A DNA stretch of 64,000 nt from Flavobacterium soli DSM 19725 (GTDB taxonomy: Bacteria; Bacteroidota; Bacteroidia; Flavobacteriales; Flavobacteriaceae). The notes beneath the pieces are model-generated. The model was not told the DNA's origin. It saw nothing but the letters and a program-made list of their open reading frames with translations, and did not search any database. The position numbers were made by a program, and so were the translations under genes. The DNA lies in NCBI RefSeq assembly GCF_000422705.1, contig NZ_AUGO01000002.1, forward strand, positions 457,125-521,124, given 5' to 3'. Below, piece after piece: positions 8,828 to 17,267 of this stretch; within the stretch, counting starts at the first letter, position 1; the number at the start of each line of letters is the position of its first letter.

Positions 8828-9586
8828 ATGGAATTATTTGTAGCACAAGATTCAATTGTTCGGAAGATATGGGGAAAGAGCGACACGGTGCTTTTTATTT
8901 TTGCTGGAGCTTCAGCAGAATTTGCATTAAACAAAGCTGTCGATTGGTTGTACTACACAGGAAAACTACCTTCAGACCCGTTGGGAAGATTATTTTCAAC
9001 AGTAAGTTATGCAAGAAAAATTGTTTTCTCCTCAGCGGAACAAGCTAATGAATCCATAGATTTCATAGCCCATATTCATAATTCGGTAGAAAAGAGTAGG
9101 GGAATAGCAATTCCTGATTGGGCTTATCGCGATGTACTTTTTATGCTCATTTATTTTTCAATTGCTTCGTATGAATTGCTTGAAAGAAAACTGACCGATT
9201 TAGAAAAAGAAGAAGTATATAATGTTTTTTATAGAGTTGGATTACGAATGGGTTTGAAAGAATTACCTATAAATTACATGGATTGGTTGCCTGTTCGGGA
9301 TGCACATTTAAAAGAAAATTTAGAAAAAAGCAATTTCACCATCGATTTATTCAAGCAATATAAAAAGCATCTTGGAACAATTCGGTTCAATTTATTAGTA
9401 GGGGTTCAGAAATTAATTGTACCAAAAATTGCCAAAGACAAGCTTTTCAAAAACAATTTCTCACTCTTAAAACCAATCGTCAAAATTTACAAAATAAGTA
9501 AAGTACTAAAAATGGATTCAGTCATAAAAGAACTCTTACTTCCGTCAGAATATAAAAGTCAAATCAAGGAAATCGACATCCAATAG
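8828..9586 (+). CDS. Oxygenase MpaB family protein (DUF2236-like)
   Basis: A 252-residue protein resembling the MpaB/latex-clearing-protein (DUF2236) group, some of whose members are haem oxygenases. Features that suggest this are the N-terminal block DSIVRKIWGKSDTVLFIFAG, the following GRLFSTVSYARKIVFSS, and the helix AIPDWAYRDVLFMLIYF. A candidate haem-ligand His is in IAHIHNSVEKSRG near residue 77, but this is inference. The substrate is unknown. It has its own promoter, is followed by a duplicated non-coding segment and then a convergent ABC-F gene, and has no metabolic neighbours that hint at a pathway. Confidence 0.75.
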   Translation: MELFVAQDSIVRKIWGKSDTVLFIFAGASAEFALNKAVDWLYYTGKLPSDPLGRLFSTVSYARKIVFSSAEQANESIDFIAHIHNSVEKSRGIAIPDWAYRDVLFMLIYFSIASYELLERKLTDLEKEEVYNVFYRVGLRMGLKELPINYMDWLPVRDAHLKENLEKSNFTIDLFKQYKKHLGTIRFNLLVGVQKLIVPKIAKDKLFKNNFSLLKPIVKIYKISKVLKMDSVIKELLLPSEYKSQIKEIDIQ

Positions 9587-9592
9587 AAACAC

Positions 9593-9838
9593 AATCCAAA
9601 CAAAAAACCGCAACAAAATAATTGTCACGGTTTCCCATATCTCAATGAGCCTTAATTTCTTAATGTTTCAAAAATCTGTGCTAATCCGAGAAATCTGTGG
9701 CTAAAAAAAAACTTTATGCCACAGATTAAAAGATTATAAAAGATTTTCTTAATCCAAACAAAAAACCGCAACAAAATAATTGTCACGGTTTCCCATATCT
9801 CAATAAGCCTTAATTTCTTAATGTTTCAAAAATCTGTG
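9593..9838. repeat. 88-bp direct duplication with an interposed hairpin
   Basis: Two copies of an 88-bp segment, at 9593-9680 and 9751-9838, differ at only one base by eye. Each contains the imperfect stem AAACCG...CGGTTT that could act as a terminator, and CTTAATTTCTTAATG, a string also seen near 14390. Between them, 9692-9727 forms a perfect AATCTGTGGC/GCCACAGATT hairpin. Together these fill the gap between the MpaB-like gene and the ABC-F gene. Confidence 0.95.
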
Positions 9839-9849
9839 AAAATCTGTGT

Positions 9850-11712
9850 TTATCCCTCCATTTTAGCAGATAACTCAAACCATCTTTCCTCTTTATCCTC
9901 CATCTTTTTAATAATCACCTGTAACTCATTCGCTCTTTTCTCAATTTCCGAATCAGCAACTTTTCCTTCAGAAAACAACAATTCAATTTTAGATTTTTCA
10001 AATTCTAAGTCCTTAATCTCACGCTCAATTTTCTGAAATTCCTTTTGTTCATTAAAAGTCAAATTCCCAGTAGGATTATTTTGCTTCCAAGCCTTTTTCT
10101 CCGTTTTATTGTCTTCTTTTTGTTGTACATCGGCACTGTCTTCATACGCTCTGAAATCCGAATAATTCCCAGGGAAATTCTCAATCACGCCATCGCCTCT
10201 AAACACAAAAAGCAAATCGACAATCTTGTCCATAAAATAACGGTCGTGCGAAACCACCAACAAACATCCCGGATAATCCAATAAAAAACTCTCCAAGACA
10301 TTCAATGTCACGATATCCAAATCATTCGTGGGCTCATCCAAAATCAAAAAGTTTGGATTCTGAATCAAAACCGTACACAAATACAACCTTTTTAATTCGC
10401 CTCCGCTTAATTTCTCTACGTAATCGTATTGCTTCTTGCTATCAAAAAGAAAACGCTCCAGCAATTGCGAAGCCGAAATAATCTTCCCTTTCGTTAGTGG
10501 AATATATTCGCCGTACTCCTTAATAATATCAATAACACGCTGTCCAGGTTTCGGATTAATCCCGCTTTGTGTATAATATCCAATTTTGATCGTCTCACCA
10601 ACAACCACTTTTCCAGAATCCAACGGAATCGTTCCTGTCAATAAATTCAAAAATGAAGATTTTCCCGTTCCATTCTTCCCGATAATTCCGATTCTTTCGC
10701 CACGTTGAAAATCAAAACTGAAATTATCCAAGATAACTTTATCATCAAACTTCTTCGAAATCTTATGAAGCTCAATGATTTTGCTACCCATTCGCTCCAT
10801 ATTGATTTCCAGTTCGACTTTATTTTCTTTTCGTCGGCTTTCCGCTTTTTCCTTGATGACGTAAAAATCATCCTGACGTGATTTCGATTTGGTCGTTCTC
10901 GCCTTAGGTTGTCTTCGCATCCATTCCAATTCCTTCTTGAAAAGGTTCTGAGCCTTGTCAATACTCGAATTTTTCGAAGCAATTCGCTCTTCCTTTTTCT
11001 CCAAGTAATAAGAATAGTTTCCTTTATATTGGTATAATTTTCCGTTGTCCAACTCTATGATTTCGTTACAAACACGCTCCAAGAAGAAACGGTCGTGCGT
11101 CACCATAAACAACGTAATATTCTCCTTCGCAAAATAACTTTCCAGCCACTCAATCATCTCCAAATCCAAGTGATTCGTAGGCTCATCCAAAATCAGTAAG
11201 TCTGGTCGGTTAATCAAAATAATCGCCAATGAAAGCCTTTTTTTCTGTCCACCCGAAAGATTTTTTACCTTCAATTTAAAATCCTCCAGCTTCAATTTAA
11301 ACAAAATCTGCTTAAACTGCGTTTCAAAATCCCACGCATTATGTTGGTCCATTCGGTCAAAAGCCCTTTGGTAAGCTTCCTCATCCTCAGGGTTTTCCAA
11401 TGCCTTTTCATATTCCTGAATCACCCTCAGCGTCTCATTATCACTCGCAAAAATACTTTCCTCAATCGTCAGTTCCTCTTGCAAATTATTATCCTGCGAC
11501 AAAAACGACATTTTGATATCTTTTCGCACCACAACTTGTCCCGTATCACTCTCGTCCTCGCCATTAATAATTTTCATGATCGACGTCTTTCCCGAGCCAT
11601 TCTTGGCGATAAAAGCAATCTTCTGGTCCTTATTGATTCCAAACGAAATGTCCTTGAAAAGCGTTCTTTCGCCAAACGATTTCGATATATTTTCTACTGA
11701 TAAATAATTCAC
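9850..11712 (-). CDS. ABC-F family ATPase
   Basis: A soluble protein with two ATP-binding cassettes and no membrane domain, of the ABC-F type that acts on ribosomes. First cassette: Walker A AKNGSGKTS, signature LSGGQKKRLSLA, Walker B LLILDEPTNHLD. Second cassette: Walker A IGKNGTGKSSFL, signature LSGGELKRLYL, Walker B FLILDEPTNDLD. A charged linker (residues 245-310) separates them, and residues 530-620 form a coiled coil as in Uup-like proteins. I chose the GTG at 11712 (protein MNYLSVENISKSFGE, 620 residues) because homology begins there and a TATTTTTG -7 box lies just upstream; a longer frame would start upstream of that promoter. Subclass and substrate are not resolved. Antibiotic resistance is not implied. 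Confidence 0.93.
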   Translation of the reverse strand: MNYLSVENISKSFGERTLFKDISFGINKDQKIAFIAKNGSGKTSIMKIINGEDESDTGQVVVRKDIKMSFLSQDNNLQEELTIEESIFASDNETLRVIQEYEKALENPEDEEAYQRAFDRMDQHNAWDFETQFKQILFKLKLEDFKLKVKNLSGGQKKRLSLAIILINRPDLLILDEPTNHLDLEMIEWLESYFAKENITLFMVTHDRFFLERVCNEIIELDNGKLYQYKGNYSYYLEKKEERIASKNSSIDKAQNLFKKELEWMRRQPKARTTKSKSRQDDFYVIKEKAESRRKENKVELEINMERMGSKIIELHKISKKFDDKVILDNFSFDFQRGERIGIIGKNGTGKSSFLNLLTGTIPLDSGKVVVGETIKIGYYTQSGINPKPGQRVIDIIKEYGEYIPLTKGKIISASQLLERFLFDSKKQYDYVEKLSGGELKRLYLCTVLIQNPNFLILDEPTNDLDIVTLNVLESFLLDYPGCLLVVSHDRYFMDKIVDLLFVFRGDGVIENFPGNYSDFRAYEDSADVQQKEDNKTEKKAWKQNNPTGNLTFNEQKEFQKIEREIKDLEFEKSKIELLFSEGKVADSEIEKRANELQVIIKKMEDKEERWFELSAKMEG

Positions 11713-11728
11713 TATGGTAATTTTTTTG

Positions 11729-11736
11729 CAAAAATA
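11729..11736 (-). promoter_or_regulatory. -7 box of the ABC-F gene
   Basis: Reads TATTTTTG on the minus strand, 17 bp upstream of the proposed GTG start, and helps decide that start. Confidence 0.65.
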
Positions 11737-11816
11737 GCCTTTTGTTTCAAGTTTAATGTTCAAAGTTTCAAGTTTATTTAGAAACGAAAGGTTTGGTCTC
11801 TATTTGCTATCCATGT

Positions 11817-11892
11817 TCCCGCCTTCCTTCCAAATCTTTTTATTTTTTTAAAGAAAAAAAATAAAAAGGATTTTCCCTCCAGTCGGGGTTAG
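11817..11892. repeat. Dispersed hairpin element, copy A
   Basis: Outer arms begin TCCCGCCTTCC and end CAGTCGGGGTTAG. The inner stem is T-rich against A-rich around the loop TTAAAG. Same family as the copies at 21.6, 42.0, 51.3 and 58.3 kb. Confidence 0.8.
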
Positions 11893-11942
11893 TTAAAAAT
11901 CTATTTGAATTTTTGGAATCTTCCCGACTCATCTTTGTCGAC

Positions 11943-11978
11943 ATCCTAATAGTCCCGAAGCTTCGGGACTGTTAGGAT
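11943..11978. repeat. 36-bp near-perfect palindrome centred on CCCGAAGCTTCGGG
   Basis: Arms ATCCTAATAGTCCCGAAG and CTTCGGGACTGTTAGGAT pair with one mismatch. The core TCCCGAA-NN-TTCGGGA recurs at 17392-17407 and 21714-21729. Confidence 0.9.
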
Positions 11979-12131
11979 TCTAACGTCAAAATTTCCTAAA
12001 ATTAAAAAATCCTTAACAAAAAAATGTCAAAATGTCTTTCTGAAAACGACAATTTTTCATCCCAAATCCACTGGCACATAACTTGTTAATTCTAAAAACA
12101 GAAATAAAGTTTAACCTAAAATCTATATCAA

Positions 12132-12566
12132 ATGGAACTAGTAAAAAGAAACAGCAGCAATGGCTTATTTCCATCGTTGATGGAAGAATTATTCAGACCA
12201 GATTGGGCAGGAGGCCAAAACTTAACCACAAACAGAAGCGTTCCGCCAGTAAACATTAGAGAAACCGACAACGCTTATGAAGTAGAACTTTCAGCACCTG
12301 GAAACAAAAAGGAAGATTTCAATATCAATGTCGAAAATGATTTGCTCACCATTTCTTCTCAGTTTTCAGAAAACAAGACCGAAGAAGTAGGTAAATATAC
12401 TAGAAGAGAATTCTCTTTTTCAGCATTCCAACGTTCGTTCACATTGCCAGAAACGGTAAAGGATGACGATATCAAGGCAACCTATGAAGATGGAATCTTG
12501 AAAATTACCTTGCCTAAAAAAGAAGAAGCGTTGCCAAAACCAAAACGTACTATTGAGATTTTTTAA
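12132..12566 (+). CDS. Hsp20/alpha-crystallin family small heat-shock protein
   Basis: An ATP-independent chaperone that holds unfolding proteins in the cytoplasm. The 144-residue sequence has the alpha-crystallin domain from residue 38 (VNIRETDNAYEVELSAPG) to about 140, including the KKEDFNINVENDLLTISS strand pair, FQRSFTLPETV, and the conserved end ATYEDGILKITLPKKE. A short C-terminal tail follows (PKPKRTIEIF), containing the I-x-I/F motif used for oligomer assembly. Length is normal. A terminator follows. No typical -7 box or heat-shock operator was recognised upstream, so its regulation is not clear from sequence. Confidence 0.96.
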   Translation: MELVKRNSSNGLFPSLMEELFRPDWAGGQNLTTNRSVPPVNIRETDNAYEVELSAPGNKKEDFNINVENDLLTISSQFSENKTEEVGKYTRREFSFSAFQRSFTLPETVKDDDIKATYEDGILKITLPKKEEALPKPKRTIEIF

Positions 12567-12585
12567 ATTTTAATAGTTTAGATAG

Positions 12586-12612
12586 AAAGCGTCTTTCAAG
12601 ACGCTTTTTTTA
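12586..12612 (+). terminator. Rho-independent terminator
   Basis: Stem AAAGCGTCTT/AAGACGCTTT followed by T, 19 bp after the Hsp20 stop. Confidence 0.9.
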
Positions 12613-12676
12613 TGTCCAATTGGCAATATATAGTCACACAAAGATTTCGTATATTTGAAATTCAAAACTAATAGCC

Positions 12677-12877
12677 ATGGATTCAAAACGAAAAGATATC
12701 GCCAAAGAGCCTTCTGAAGTCTATGAAACTTCTTCAAAAATTGATGTAAATATTGAAAACCATCCACTATTTGCTAAAGTAATAGAAAAATCTAAAAAAG
12801 ATTTGAAAGAAGGAAAAGGTATTCCACATGAAGTTGTAATGAGAAATTTAAAAGAAAAATATCCTTTTTTAAAATGA
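12677..12877 (+). CDS. Putative antitoxin of a type II toxin-antitoxin pair
   Basis: A 66-residue charged protein. The C-terminal half (PLFAKVIEKSKKDLKEGKGIPHEVVMRNLKEKY) has the EGKGIPHEEVM-like string typical of small antitoxins paired with RelE/ParE-type toxins in Bacteroidota. The N-terminal part is Lys- and Ser-rich and carries no obvious DNA-binding fold. It overlaps the downstream toxin frame by four bases (ATGA), the usual coupling in such pairs. Function is inferred from size, order and coupling rather than from a strong family match. Confidence 0.72.
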   Translation: MDSKRKDIAKEPSEVYETSSKIDVNIENHPLFAKVIEKSKKDLKEGKGIPHEVVMRNLKEKYPFLK

Positions 12878-13179
12878 TGTATGATATAATTTGGGATGTA
12901 AAAGCTCAAATAACTCTTGAAGAAGAATTCAATTATATTTTGTTCAAGTGGAATTTCAAGGAGGTTAAAAAGTTCAATGATTTAGTTGAAGAGAATTTGA
13001 GAAGACTATCAATAAACCCTGAAATAGGCGTTTTTAATACTACTTTAAAATTCTATAGTTTAATTATTTCTAAACAAACCACATTATATTACAGTTTTAA
13101 TTCAGATATGAAAACAATAGAACTTCACTTTTTTTTCAATAATCAAAAAAATCCTGAAGAATTAAATAAGTTGCTTTAA
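12874..13179 (+). CDS. RelE/ParE-like toxin
   Basis: A 101-residue protein with the plasmid-stabilisation (ParE/RelE) pattern. The N-terminal strand YDIIWDVKAQITLEEEFNYI is followed by helices (FKEVKKFNDLVEENLRRLSINPEIG) and then a beta-sheet core ending in LHFFFNNQKNPEELNKLL, where the family usually has a D-x-R-Q-(D/N)-P motif and this copy has NNQKNP. The absence of the arginine in that last motif may affect activity. ParE poisons gyrase and RelE cleaves mRNA; which applies cannot be told here. It is translationally coupled to the antitoxin and ends 9 bp before a glycosyltransferase gene. Confidence 0.75.
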   Translation: MMYDIIWDVKAQITLEEEFNYILFKWNFKEVKKFNDLVEENLRRLSINPEIGVFNTTLKFYSLIISKQTTLYYSFNSDMKTIELHFFFNNQKNPEELNKLL

Positions 13180-13188
13180 ATTCGCAAC

Positions 13189-14349
13189 ATGCAATTATCA
13201 GTCGTCATCCTCAATTATAACGTCCGCTATTTTTTGGAGCAATGTGTCTTGAGTGTTCAAAAAGCCACTCAAAACTTCAATGCCGAGATAATTGTAGTCG
13301 ATAATAATTCTCCCGACGACAGTTGCCAGATGATAAAAGAGCGTTTCCCAGATGTTATTCTCATCGAGAATAAAGAAAATTTGGGCTTCCCAAAAGGCAA
13401 TAACATTGGAGCAAAAATTGCAAGCGGAAAATACATCTGCATTCTAAACCCTGATACCGTTGTTGCTGAAGATACTTTTGAAAAAACATTGGCTTTCGCC
13501 AAAAAACAAGAAAATCTCGGAATCATCGGATGCAAATTAATAGACGGAACCGGTAACTTTTTGCCCGAATCAAAACGTGGCATTCCTACACCATTTGTGG
13601 CTTTCACTAAAATTTTCGGATTATACAAAATCTTTCCAGGCATCAAATCCTTTGGTAAATATTATGCGTCACATCTGACCCCAGATCAAACCGGAAAAGT
13701 CGATATCCTAGTTGGAGCTTTTATGCTCATGGAAAAAGATTTATACGAAGAATTGGGCGGTTTTGATGAAAGATATTTTATGTATGGTGAAGATATTGAT
13801 TTATCTTTTAGTGCTTTAAAATCAGGTAAACTCAACCATTATTTCCATGAAACAACGGTTATACATTATAAAGGAGAGAGTACAGTAAAGGATAATACTT
13901 ATATGAAACGCTTTCAAGAAGGTATGGATTTATTTTATGATAAGAATTTAAAACCATCTATTTTCTTTTCTGCTTTTATGAAACTCGGAACGCTAATTTT
14001 CTCTTTTATCAAAATGTTTCAAGGAAAATCAAGACCTTCAGCTGCCCCTGGATCCTATATTTTAATATCTGATAATCCTGCCTTAAAGGAAAAATTACAA
14101 CAAAATCTAAAAAAAAATATACAAATTGCAACAATAGAAAACCAAAAAGCAGTATTTTCGCAAACGTTTTCGAAAGCAAAACCAACAGAGGTAATTTTAG
14201 ATGCAAATTACCTCACGTTCAAAGAAAGCATTCATATTTTGGATACACAAAAACAAAAGAATCTAACCTTTAAAATAGTGCCAATTACTTCCAATTTTAT
14301 CATTGGAAGTAACAGCAGTAATGATAGAGGCGAGATAATTGTTCTTTAA
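13189..14349 (+). CDS. Glycosyltransferase family 2 protein (WbbL-like)
   Basis: Inverting GT-A glycosyltransferase that probably adds a sugar to a surface glycan or lipid-linked precursor at the inner face of the membrane. Motifs: VVILNYNVRYFLEQCV at residue 4, IIVVDNNSPDDS with the nucleotide-binding Asp, ENLGFPKGNNIGA, the D-x-D equivalent ILNPDTVV near residue 93, and GGFDERYFMYGEDIDLSF near residue 192, typical of the rhamnosyltransferase-like WbbL group. A hydrophobic stretch at residues 257-276 may anchor it. The C-terminal 100 residues are not typical of the family. It starts 9 bp after the toxin gene, so read-through from that pair is possible. The sugar donor is unknown. Confidence 0.9.
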   Translation: MQLSVVILNYNVRYFLEQCVLSVQKATQNFNAEIIVVDNNSPDDSCQMIKERFPDVILIENKENLGFPKGNNIGAKIASGKYICILNPDTVVAEDTFEKTLAFAKKQENLGIIGCKLIDGTGNFLPESKRGIPTPFVAFTKIFGLYKIFPGIKSFGKYYASHLTPDQTGKVDILVGAFMLMEKDLYEELGGFDERYFMYGEDIDLSFSALKSGKLNHYFHETTVIHYKGESTVKDNTYMKRFQEGMDLFYDKNLKPSIFFSAFMKLGTLIFSFIKMFQGKSRPSAAPGSYILISDNPALKEKLQQNLKKNIQIATIENQKAVFSQTFSKAKPTEVILDANYLTFKESIHILDTQKQKNLTFKIVPITSNFIIGSNSSNDRGEIIVL

Positions 14350-14500
14350 ACTATAATTTTCGGATTTAAGAATTTTAGTAAAAACTTAATGATTCTTAAT
14401 TTCTTAATGGTTTAAAATTACATTAAATTTGTGCATTCAGTAATTAAGATAACATTCCTGTAAAATTATATAATTCGTAGTTTAACCTAAAAATTATCAC

Positions 14501-14508
14501 TAATTTTG
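14501..14508 (+). promoter_or_regulatory. -7 box of the E2 gene
   Basis: TAATTTTG followed by CATC, 38 bp upstream of the ATG at 14546. The 196-bp gap before it also carries CTTAATTTCTTAATGGTTT, a dispersed string. Confidence 0.65.
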
Positions 14509-14545
14509 CATCAAGAAATTAAAAATTCACCATTAGGTTAGCAAT

Positions 14546-15847
14546 ATGGCAAAATTTGAATTGAAACTTCCAAAAATGGGAGAAAGCGTTGCAGAAGCAA
14601 CCATTACCAATTGGTTAAAAAAAGTAGGTGACCCAATCGAAGCCGATGAAGCGGTTCTTGAAATTGCTACTGATAAAGTAGATTCAGAAGTGCCGTCAGA
14701 AGTTTCAGGAGTCTTGTCTGAAATCCTTTTCAACGTTGATGATGTTGTAAAAGTAGGACAAACAATCGCCTATATTGAAGTTTCTGGAGGAGTAGCAGTT
14801 GAAGCTCCAAAAGAGGAAGCTCCAGCATCTGTAGCCACAATCGAAAAAACGGTTGAAAGTGCAAAAGAAGCTGTTGCCACACCACAAGATTTCTCTAATT
14901 CTGAAAAATTCTTTTCTCCTTTAGTAAAAAATATTGCCAAAGAAGAAGGGGTTTCAGTTGCAGAATTAGAAGCCATCAATGGTTCTGGAAAAGATGGGCG
15001 AGTTACCAAAGACGATATATTAAATCACATTAAAAATAGAGGAAGTCAGCCAGCTCCGGCAGTTGCACAACCTTCTGCAAATGTTACTCCAGCTAAAGTT
15101 GCTGAAGCACCAAAATCTGCTCCAGTTTCTGTAAACGGTGGCGACGAAATTGTAGAAATGGACCGTATGCGAAAACTGATTTCAGGCTATATGGTCGCTT
15201 CAGTTCAAACATCGGCTCACGTTCAGTCGTTTATCGAAGTAGATGTGACAAACATCGTGAAATGGAGAGATAAGGTAAAAACAGCATTCGAAAAAAGAGA
15301 AGGTGAAAAATTGACTTTCACACCAATCTTTATGGAAGCTGTTGCAAAAGCATTAAAAGATTTCCCAGGAATGAACATTTCTGTCGATGGAGATTTCATC
15401 ATCAAAAGAAAAAACATCAACCTTGGAATGGCGGCTGCATTGCCAAACGGAAACCTTATTGTTCCGGTTATCAAAAATGCTGATCAGTTGAATATTGTTG
15501 GTATGGCAAAAGCAGTTAACGATTTAGGGAACCGTGCAAAAGCAGGAAAACTAAAACCAGACGATACACAAGGCGGAACTTATACTGTGACAAACGTTGG
15601 AACTTTTGGAAGTGTTTTCGGGACGCCAATCATCAACCAGCCACAAGTAGGAATTCTAGCTCTTGGTGCCATCAGAAAAGTACCAGCCGTTATCGAAACT
15701 CCAGAAGGCGATTTCATCGGAATCCGTCAAAAAATGTTCCTTTCGCATTCGTATGACCACAGGGTTGTAGATGGTGCATTGGGTGGAAGCTTTGTGAAAC
15801 GCGTTGCAGAGTATCTTGAAGCGTTTGACATTAATAGAGATTATTAA
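14546..15847 (+). CDS. 2-oxoacid dehydrogenase complex E2 (dihydrolipoyl acyltransferase)
   Basis: Core acyltransferase of a 2-oxoacid dehydrogenase complex, passing acyl groups from lipoamide to CoA. One lipoyl domain occupies residues 1-77, with the lipoylated Lys44 in EIATDKVDSEVP. A Pro/Ala-rich linker follows, then the E1/E3-binding domain at residues 126-165 (FSPLVKNIAKEEGVSVAELEAI) and another linker. The catalytic domain ends with HSYDHRVVDGALGG, carrying His405 and Asp409. Overall similarity is to branched-chain or generic flavobacterial E2 proteins with one lipoyl domain. The E1 and E3 genes are not adjacent, so substrate specificity cannot be assigned from context. Own promoter and terminator. 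Confidence 0.94.
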   Translation: MAKFELKLPKMGESVAEATITNWLKKVGDPIEADEAVLEIATDKVDSEVPSEVSGVLSEILFNVDDVVKVGQTIAYIEVSGGVAVEAPKEEAPASVATIEKTVESAKEAVATPQDFSNSEKFFSPLVKNIAKEEGVSVAELEAINGSGKDGRVTKDDILNHIKNRGSQPAPAVAQPSANVTPAKVAEAPKSAPVSVNGGDEIVEMDRMRKLISGYMVASVQTSAHVQSFIEVDVTNIVKWRDKVKTAFEKREGEKLTFTPIFMEAVAKALKDFPGMNISVDGDFIIKRKNINLGMAAALPNGNLIVPVIKNADQLNIVGMAKAVNDLGNRAKAGKLKPDDTQGGTYTVTNVGTFGSVFGTPIINQPQVGILALGAIRKVPAVIETPEGDFIGIRQKMFLSHSYDHRVVDGALGGSFVKRVAEYLEAFDINRDY

Positions 15848-15867
15848 AAAAAAAACATAGATTAGGA

Positions 15868-15900
15868 GACTCCCAAAAGCAATTTTGGGAGTTTTTTTTA
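15868..15900 (+). terminator. Rho-independent terminator
   Basis: Stem ACTCCCAAAA/TTTTGGGAGT followed by a T run, 21 bp after the E2 stop. Confidence 0.92.
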
Positions 15901-15956
15901 TTTTAAGACTTTTGCATTTGTTAAATTTAGAGTATATTTAAAACAAAAACAACAAG

Positions 15957-17267
15957 ATGAGTTTGCTTAGGAAATTTTTGACTTATACGAATCTTCATTC
16001 TGAAATGGATGATTATGACGTGATCCATGAATCTATTCAAAAGGATATTATTTTTAAGGGAACCAATCTTTGGATTTTGGTGTTCGCGATTTTTATTGCA
16101 TCGATTGGCTTGAATATGAATTCGACTGCCGTAATCATTGGTGCGATGTTAATTTCACCTTTGATGGGACCCATAAACGGAATGGGTTACAGCATTGCAA
16201 CCTATAATTTTGCCTTGTTTAGGAAGGCACTCAAGAATTTTGCTTTTGCTGTTATTGCCAGTTTGTTTGCTTCAACTGTTTATTTTCTGCTAAGCCCTGT
16301 TTCAACCGCTCATTCTGAACTATTGGCACGAACAAGTCCTACGATCTATGATGTTTTGATTGCTCTTTTTGGAGGATTGGCAGGAATTGTAGCCATCAGC
16401 AGTCGTCAAAAAGGCAATGTTATTCCTGGTGTAGCTATTGCAACCGCTTTAATGCCACCGCTTTGTACGGCTGGATATGGTTTGGCGAATGGAGATATGA
16501 CCTTTTTTCTTGGTGCTTTTTATCTTTTTACAATCAACACCGTTTTTATCGGGATTTCTTCCGTTTTGATATCACGCTTTTTGAAATTTCCAATTACAAG
16601 TCTGGTCAAAGAAGGTCAAAAGGCAAAGGTGGTACGATGGACTTCATTCGTTATTGCAATTACCTTAATTCCAAGTATTTATTTTGGATATCTTTTGGTG
16701 CAAGCCGAACGTTTTACGGAAAGAGCCAATAAATTTATTGCAGAAGTTAGTGTTTATCAAGGCAGTTATTTGCTAAAGAATGATATCGATGCGAGGAACA
16801 GGACAATCAGTTTGATTTATGGTGGAAATGATCTGTCAAAAACAGATAAACAGGAAATTACAAAAAGGGCTACAGCTTATGTGTTGACCGATGCGACATT
16901 AATTTTCAAGCAAGGGTTTTCATTTAATGAAGGAAAGGAAAATGTGAACCAAATAGATAAGCTTAAAACCGAAGTTAACCGATTGAATCTAGCTTTGAAA
17001 GAGAATAAAAAAGACACGGACAGTATAATATCTAAACCCAAAATAGGGAAGCAGCTATTGATGGAAATCAAAACACTTTTTCCTGAGATAAAAGCCTGTT
17101 CGTATGCTGAAACAGTTTCTTTTGGTGATAGTACAAAAACTGATGCCATAAAAATTGTAGTGCTGGAAACTACCAAGAAAGGTTTGACTACTGAGTCACG
17201 CAATAGAATTAATAGCTGGTTGAAAAAGAGGTTGGAAACGGAAAAGGTTAAAACTTTTTTTGAGTAA
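15957..17267 (+). CDS. DUF389 family membrane protein
   Basis: Inner-membrane protein of unknown function. The DUF389 core is clear: GLNMNSTAVIIGAMLISPLMGPI near residue 50, then several helices, LFGGLAGIVAISSRQKGNVIPGVAIATALMPPLCTAGYGL near residues 140-175, and IGISSVLISR. About six membrane helices lie in residues 35-255. Residues 265-436 form a soluble C-terminal domain with a short coiled coil (INQIDKLKTEVNRLNLAL-like region) that probably faces the periplasm or cytoplasm. No transport substrate is known to me for this family. The gene follows a terminator; no clear -7 box was seen upstream. Confidence 0.9.
   Translation: MSLLRKFLTYTNLHSEMDDYDVIHESIQKDIIFKGTNLWILVFAIFIASIGLNMNSTAVIIGAMLISPLMGPINGMGYSIATYNFALFRKALKNFAFAVIASLFASTVYFLLSPVSTAHSELLARTSPTIYDVLIALFGGLAGIVAISSRQKGNVIPGVAIATALMPPLCTAGYGLANGDMTFFLGAFYLFTINTVFIGISSVLISRFLKFPITSLVKEGQKAKVVRWTSFVIAITLIPSIYFGYLLVQAERFTERANKFIAEVSVYQGSYLLKNDIDARNRTISLIYGGNDLSKTDKQEITKRATAYVLTDATLIFKQGFSFNEGKENVNQIDKLKTEVNRLNLALKENKKDTDSIISKPKIGKQLLMEIKTLFPEIKACSYAETVSFGDSTKTDAIKIVVLETTKKGLTTESRNRINSWLKKRLETEKVKTFFE

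Larger units (their letters stand above)
11713..12131. other. 419-bp gene-free region rich in palindromes
   Basis: No credible coding frame was seen. It holds the ABC-F promoter, a GTTTCAAGTTTA direct repeat (11744-11755 and 11765-11776), hairpin element copy A and a long near-perfect palindrome. The rest leads into the Hsp20 gene. Confidence 0.8.

Noticed and set aside
9593..9838. Insertion sequence with direct repeats
   Set aside because: The duplicated segment contains no transposase frame and lacks terminal inverted repeats and target duplications of usual form.
11713..11763. Longer N-terminus of the ABC-F protein from a TTG at 11763
   Set aside because: It would run across the -7 box and adds residues not seen in the family. 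GTG 11712 is better supported.
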